From NCBI GenBank assembly GCA_015486775.1, contig WFRA01000382.1:1-5828 (forward strand): a stretch of 5,828 nt of DNA. The letters run 5' to 3'. A program made the position numbers and the translations under genes. The notes beneath the pieces are model-generated. The model searched no databases. It was given only the letters and a program-made list of their open reading frames with translations, and was not told where the DNA came from. Below are positions 5,424 to 5,828 of this stretch, piece by piece. The DNA comes from Kiritimatiellales bacterium. Its GTDB lineage: Bacteria; Verrucomicrobiota; Kiritimatiellia; Kiritimatiellales; Pontiellaceae. Position 1 is the stretch's first letter; the number at the start of each line of letters is the position of its first letter.

Positions 5424-5828
5424 TCATTCGCCGTTGCGGATCTTTCCGACCTCTTCCCGGAGATAGTTCAACACCCGGTGCTTCACCGCATAGACGGCAT
5501 TTGCATCCAGCGAGGTTTCGTTGGCCACATCCTTGGCCGATTCGCGATCCAGCACATAGCGCTGGAAAATCCGGAGGGTTTCGTCGCCCACCCGATTGCG
5601 GACGCGCTCCATGGCGGTTTCGCAAAGCGCTTTTTCCCACTCCTTGCGCCAGATTTCCTCGTCGCTGGCCGCCTCGTCCACCAACATCCGCTCGACATGC
5701 CTCCGGTATTCCTTCGAGGTCTTTTGCCGGTTTTGCTTCCGGCGGAGATGGTCGATCACCGTGTTGCGCGTGATGGTCTTGAGCCATCCCCGGAAACGAC
5801 CCTTTTCCGGCGAATAGTCGAACCGGAC
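5424..5828 (-). CDS. ECF-like sigma-70 family RNA polymerase sigma factor, C-terminal part
   Basis: The frame is open from the right edge and gives 134 residues before TGA. The visible protein begins inside region 2: FDYSPEKGRFRGWLKTITRN, continuing into VIDHLRRKQ, which is the classic 2.3/2.4 sequence that helps melt and recognise the -10 element. After a charged linker (about visible residues 30-70), region 4 spans about 73-127, with a helix-turn-helix around SAKDVANETSLDANAVYAVKHRVLNYLRE for -35 recognition. There is no region 3, as expected for ECF sigma factors. Regions 2.1-2.2 lie outside the window. A GTG at 5759 could be taken for a start, but it lies within region 2.4 and would remove essential sequence, so the gene is open at the edge, not short. 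It heads a tightly packed pair with the FHA gene, suggesting control by phosphorylation and not by a classical anti-sigma factor; no anti-sigma gene is visible. Confidence 0.9.
   Translation of the reverse strand, partial: VRFDYSPEKGRFRGWLKTITRNTVIDHLRRKQNRQKTSKEYRRHVERMLVDEAASDEEIWRKEWEKALCETAMERVRNRVGDETLRIFQRYVLDRESAKDVANETSLDANAVYAVKHRVLNYLREEVGKIRNGE

Noticed and set aside
1..5828. CRISPR arrays, tRNA or rRNA genes, transposase genes
   Set aside because: No spaced direct-repeat array, cloverleaf, ribosomal RNA segment or transposase reading frame was seen on either strand.

Overview
The window most resembles a member of the PVC superphylum, perhaps Kiritimatiellota, Lentisphaerota or a planctomycete relative. 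The evidence is a receptor-like Ser/Thr kinase with a DWG in place of DFG and a long beta-propeller tail, an ECF-type sigma factor followed directly by an FHA-domain gene, and hairpin-rich dispersed-looking repeats between genes. This placement rests on recalled family resemblance, not on a search.

Layout, left to right. Positions 1-170 (minus strand) hold the first 56 codons of a lipoprotein gene. It starts with GTG behind a good ribosome binding site and runs off the left edge. Positions 171-450 are non-coding and hold a striking inverted pair of 27-base elements, each made of three 9-base units, and a likely terminator just after the kinase stop codon. Positions 451-4068 (minus) are one 1205-residue gene: cytoplasmic kinase domain, helical TPR-like linker, one membrane helix, and a large beta-propeller-like C-terminal part. 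Positions 4069-4371 are non-coding, with the kinase leader, a cluster of nested hairpins, and the promoter region of a toxin-antitoxin operon. Positions 4372-4910 (plus) encode a Phd/YefM-type antitoxin and a RelE/ParE-type toxin with overlapping stop and start codons. Positions 4958-5413 (minus) encode a small FHA-domain protein. Positions 5424-5828 (minus) encode the C-terminal 134 residues of an ECF-like sigma factor that continues beyond the right edge.

The main theme is a probable phospho-signalling set on the minus strand: sigma factor, then FHA protein, then transmembrane kinase. Sigma and FHA genes are 10 bases apart and probably translationally coupled. The kinase lies about 890 bases further downstream, separated by the oppositely oriented toxin-antitoxin operon and the hairpin repeat. 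A simple reading is that the propeller senses something outside the membrane, the kinase phosphorylates Thr/Ser residues, the FHA protein reads the phospho-threonine, and the sigma factor changes transcription. The toxin-antitoxin cassette looks like a later insertion into this set. The order of events and the biochemical links are inference.
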